A model generated the notes under the pieces. That model saw nothing but the letters and a program-made list of their open reading frames with translations, had not been told where the DNA came from and made no database searches. 64,000 nucleotides of DNA from Paenibacillus polysaccharolyticus (GTDB lineage Bacteria > Bacillota > Bacilli > Paenibacillales > Paenibacillaceae), in NCBI RefSeq assembly GCF_900102085.1, contig NZ_FMVM01000002.1, positions 124,001 to 188,000 of the forward strand, given 5' to 3'. Each line of letters starts with the position of its first letter. Within the stretch, counting starts at the first letter, position 1. Made by a program: the position numbers and the translations under genes. Of this stretch, positions 63,045-64,000 are shown one piece after another.

Positions 63045-64000
63045 TTGAGAACAATCAGGAAAAGAAAGATTGGCGGTTTGGCTTTGGCCGGAATGTTGGC
63101 GCTTACAGCAGTTCTGAGCGGGTGTAACAGTGGAGCAAGTAAAGAGGCCGCACCGAGCACACCGAGTACTGCACTGGAATTGAAGGACGGGAAGTATGAT
63201 CCACCCGTAAAACTTACTTATTTACGTCCTTGGGGACCCGAAATCAAATTCAAATCTGGTGAAGATCAGGACAATAACGTGCACACGAAATGGGCAAAAG
63301 ACAAACTCGGCATTGAATTGAAAAATCAATGGGTGTCACCATCCACCAACAACGCGTTTGAAACGAAGCTTCGTCTGTCGCTGGCTTCCAATGCAGAAAT
63401 GCCGGACATCATCTCGTATCGCGGTGACTTCAATCTGGCACGTGAGCTGATTGAAACGGGCAAGTTCGTCGATGCTGGAGAGTTGTTTGACAAATACGCA
63501 AGTGATACCTGGAAAGCTGCCGTGAATGAAGATCCTTCCGTATGGTATCCGTACATGCAGGATGGTAAACGAATTGGTATTCCGATTCTGGATTACTCCT
63601 ACAACAGTGATCCAGTAATGTGGATTCGCGAGGATTGGATGAAGAAGTTTAATCTGAAAGCACCCGAAACGCTGGCTGATCTTGAAGTGATCATGGAAAC
63701 GTTTACGAATAAAGACCCAGATGGCAATGGTAAAAAAGACACTTACGGTCTGACCATCGGATTCAAAAACTGGCTCAGCACATGGATGTCTGATGCTGGT
63801 TGGGTCTTCGGAGCCTACGGCACAATGCCTAATCAGTGGAATCTGAACGCAGAAGGCAAACTGGAGTACGGTTCTGTCAACCCTGGAGCAAAACAAGCTT
63901 TGGCAACGCTGGCTGACTGGATGAAAAAAGGATACATTCCAGAAGAAGCCGGGGTCTATGATGAAACCAAAGCAGCAGAAGAGTTTACAGCAGGTAAAGC
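63045..64000 (+). CDS. Sugar-binding lipoprotein, 3' end outside window
   Basis: The frame starts with TTG at 63045, eight to ten bases after GGGGGA, and is still open at 64000 (318 codons seen). The protein begins with lipobox VLSGC (Cys27), a Ser/Ala/Pro linker and a CUT1-type binding domain (LTYLRPWGPEIKFK, DWMKKFNLKAPETLADLEV, DPDGNGKKDTYGLTIG). It is probably the first gene of a fourth sugar importer whose permeases lie beyond the window. Confidence 0.9.
   Translation, partial: MRTIRKRKIGGLALAGMLALTAVLSGCNSGASKEAAPSTPSTALELKDGKYDPPVKLTYLRPWGPEIKFKSGEDQDNNVHTKWAKDKLGIELKNQWVSPSTNNAFETKLRLSLASNAEMPDIISYRGDFNLARELIETGKFVDAGELFDKYASDTWKAAVNEDPSVWYPYMQDGKRIGIPILDYSYNSDPVMWIREDWMKKFNLKAPETLADLEVIMETFTNKDPDGNGKKDTYGLTIGFKNWLSTWMSDAGWVFGAYGTMPNQWNLNAEGKLEYGSVNPGAKQALATLADWMKKGYIPEEAGVYDETKAAEEFTAGK

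Overview
The window reads as chromosomal DNA of a Paenibacillus-like Firmicute. The reasons are strong Bacillus-type ribosome binding sites with frequent TTG and GTG starts, lipoproteins with Bacillus-type lipoboxes, YesM/YesN-type two-component systems, AraC regulators beside glycoside hydrolases, cre-like catabolite-repression motifs, and close matches in remembered sequence to Bacillus/Paenibacillus xylanases, barnase and barstar. No rRNA, tRNA, phage gene, insertion sequence or CRISPR array was seen.

Layout. Positions 1-6100 hold the end of a probable serine hydrolase, a polar amino-acid ABC importer whose binding protein and permease are fused, a small unknown protein, and a TetR repressor with a Tet/Qac-type exporter sharing a matched pair of operator-like sites. 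Positions 6130-14020 hold side-chain-acting enzymes (GH27, an unrecognised large probable alpha-barrel hydrolase, GH95) and two AraC regulators. Positions 14270-23151 hold a YesN/YesM pair, a complete CUT1 sugar importer (binding protein plus two permeases) and a secreted GH30_8 glucuronoxylanase whose catalytic domain is interrupted by a carbohydrate-binding module. A lipoprotein barnase with its barstar inhibitor follows on the minus strand (23286-24013), then a third AraC regulator divergent from two cytoplasmic GH43 enzymes (25134-28289). Positions 28434-33543 hold a binding-protein-like protein without a lipobox together with a second YesM/YesN pair, and 33672-34436 an AraC regulator with a dead receiver domain.

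Positions 34711-47485 form a nine-gene run: lipoprotein binding protein, a 965-residue protein fusing two carbohydrate-binding-like sandwiches to a binding-protein domain, permease pair 1, an NHL-propeller/TPR membrane protein, a Yip1-like membrane protein, a large DUF5696-type lipoprotein, and permease pair 2. I regard this as the best candidate for an undescribed system. Positions 47808-62117 add a secreted GH5 with a ricin-type lectin, a membrane-bound AraC regulator, another CUT1 importer, a GH8 oligoxylanase, an SGNH esterase, a CE1-type esterase, a GH11 xylanase, a SUMF1-domain lipoprotein and a GH16 lichenase. The window ends inside another binding-protein gene.

How it fits together. 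Secreted GH30, GH11, GH16 and GH5 would cut glucuronoxylan, mixed-linkage glucan and related polymers outside the cell; CUT1 importers would take up the oligosaccharides; unsecreted GH43, GH8, GH27, GH95 and the esterases would finish them in the cytoplasm. None of the CUT1 permease sets has its own ATPase, so a shared MsmX-type ATPase encoded elsewhere is implied.

The clearest regulatory signal is a composite promoter found three times (9353-9450, 14097-14195, 24955-25052): two CGCAAT half-sites 21 bp apart, a -10 hexamer exactly 27 bp after the second half-site start, and a cre-like site 36-37 bp further on.
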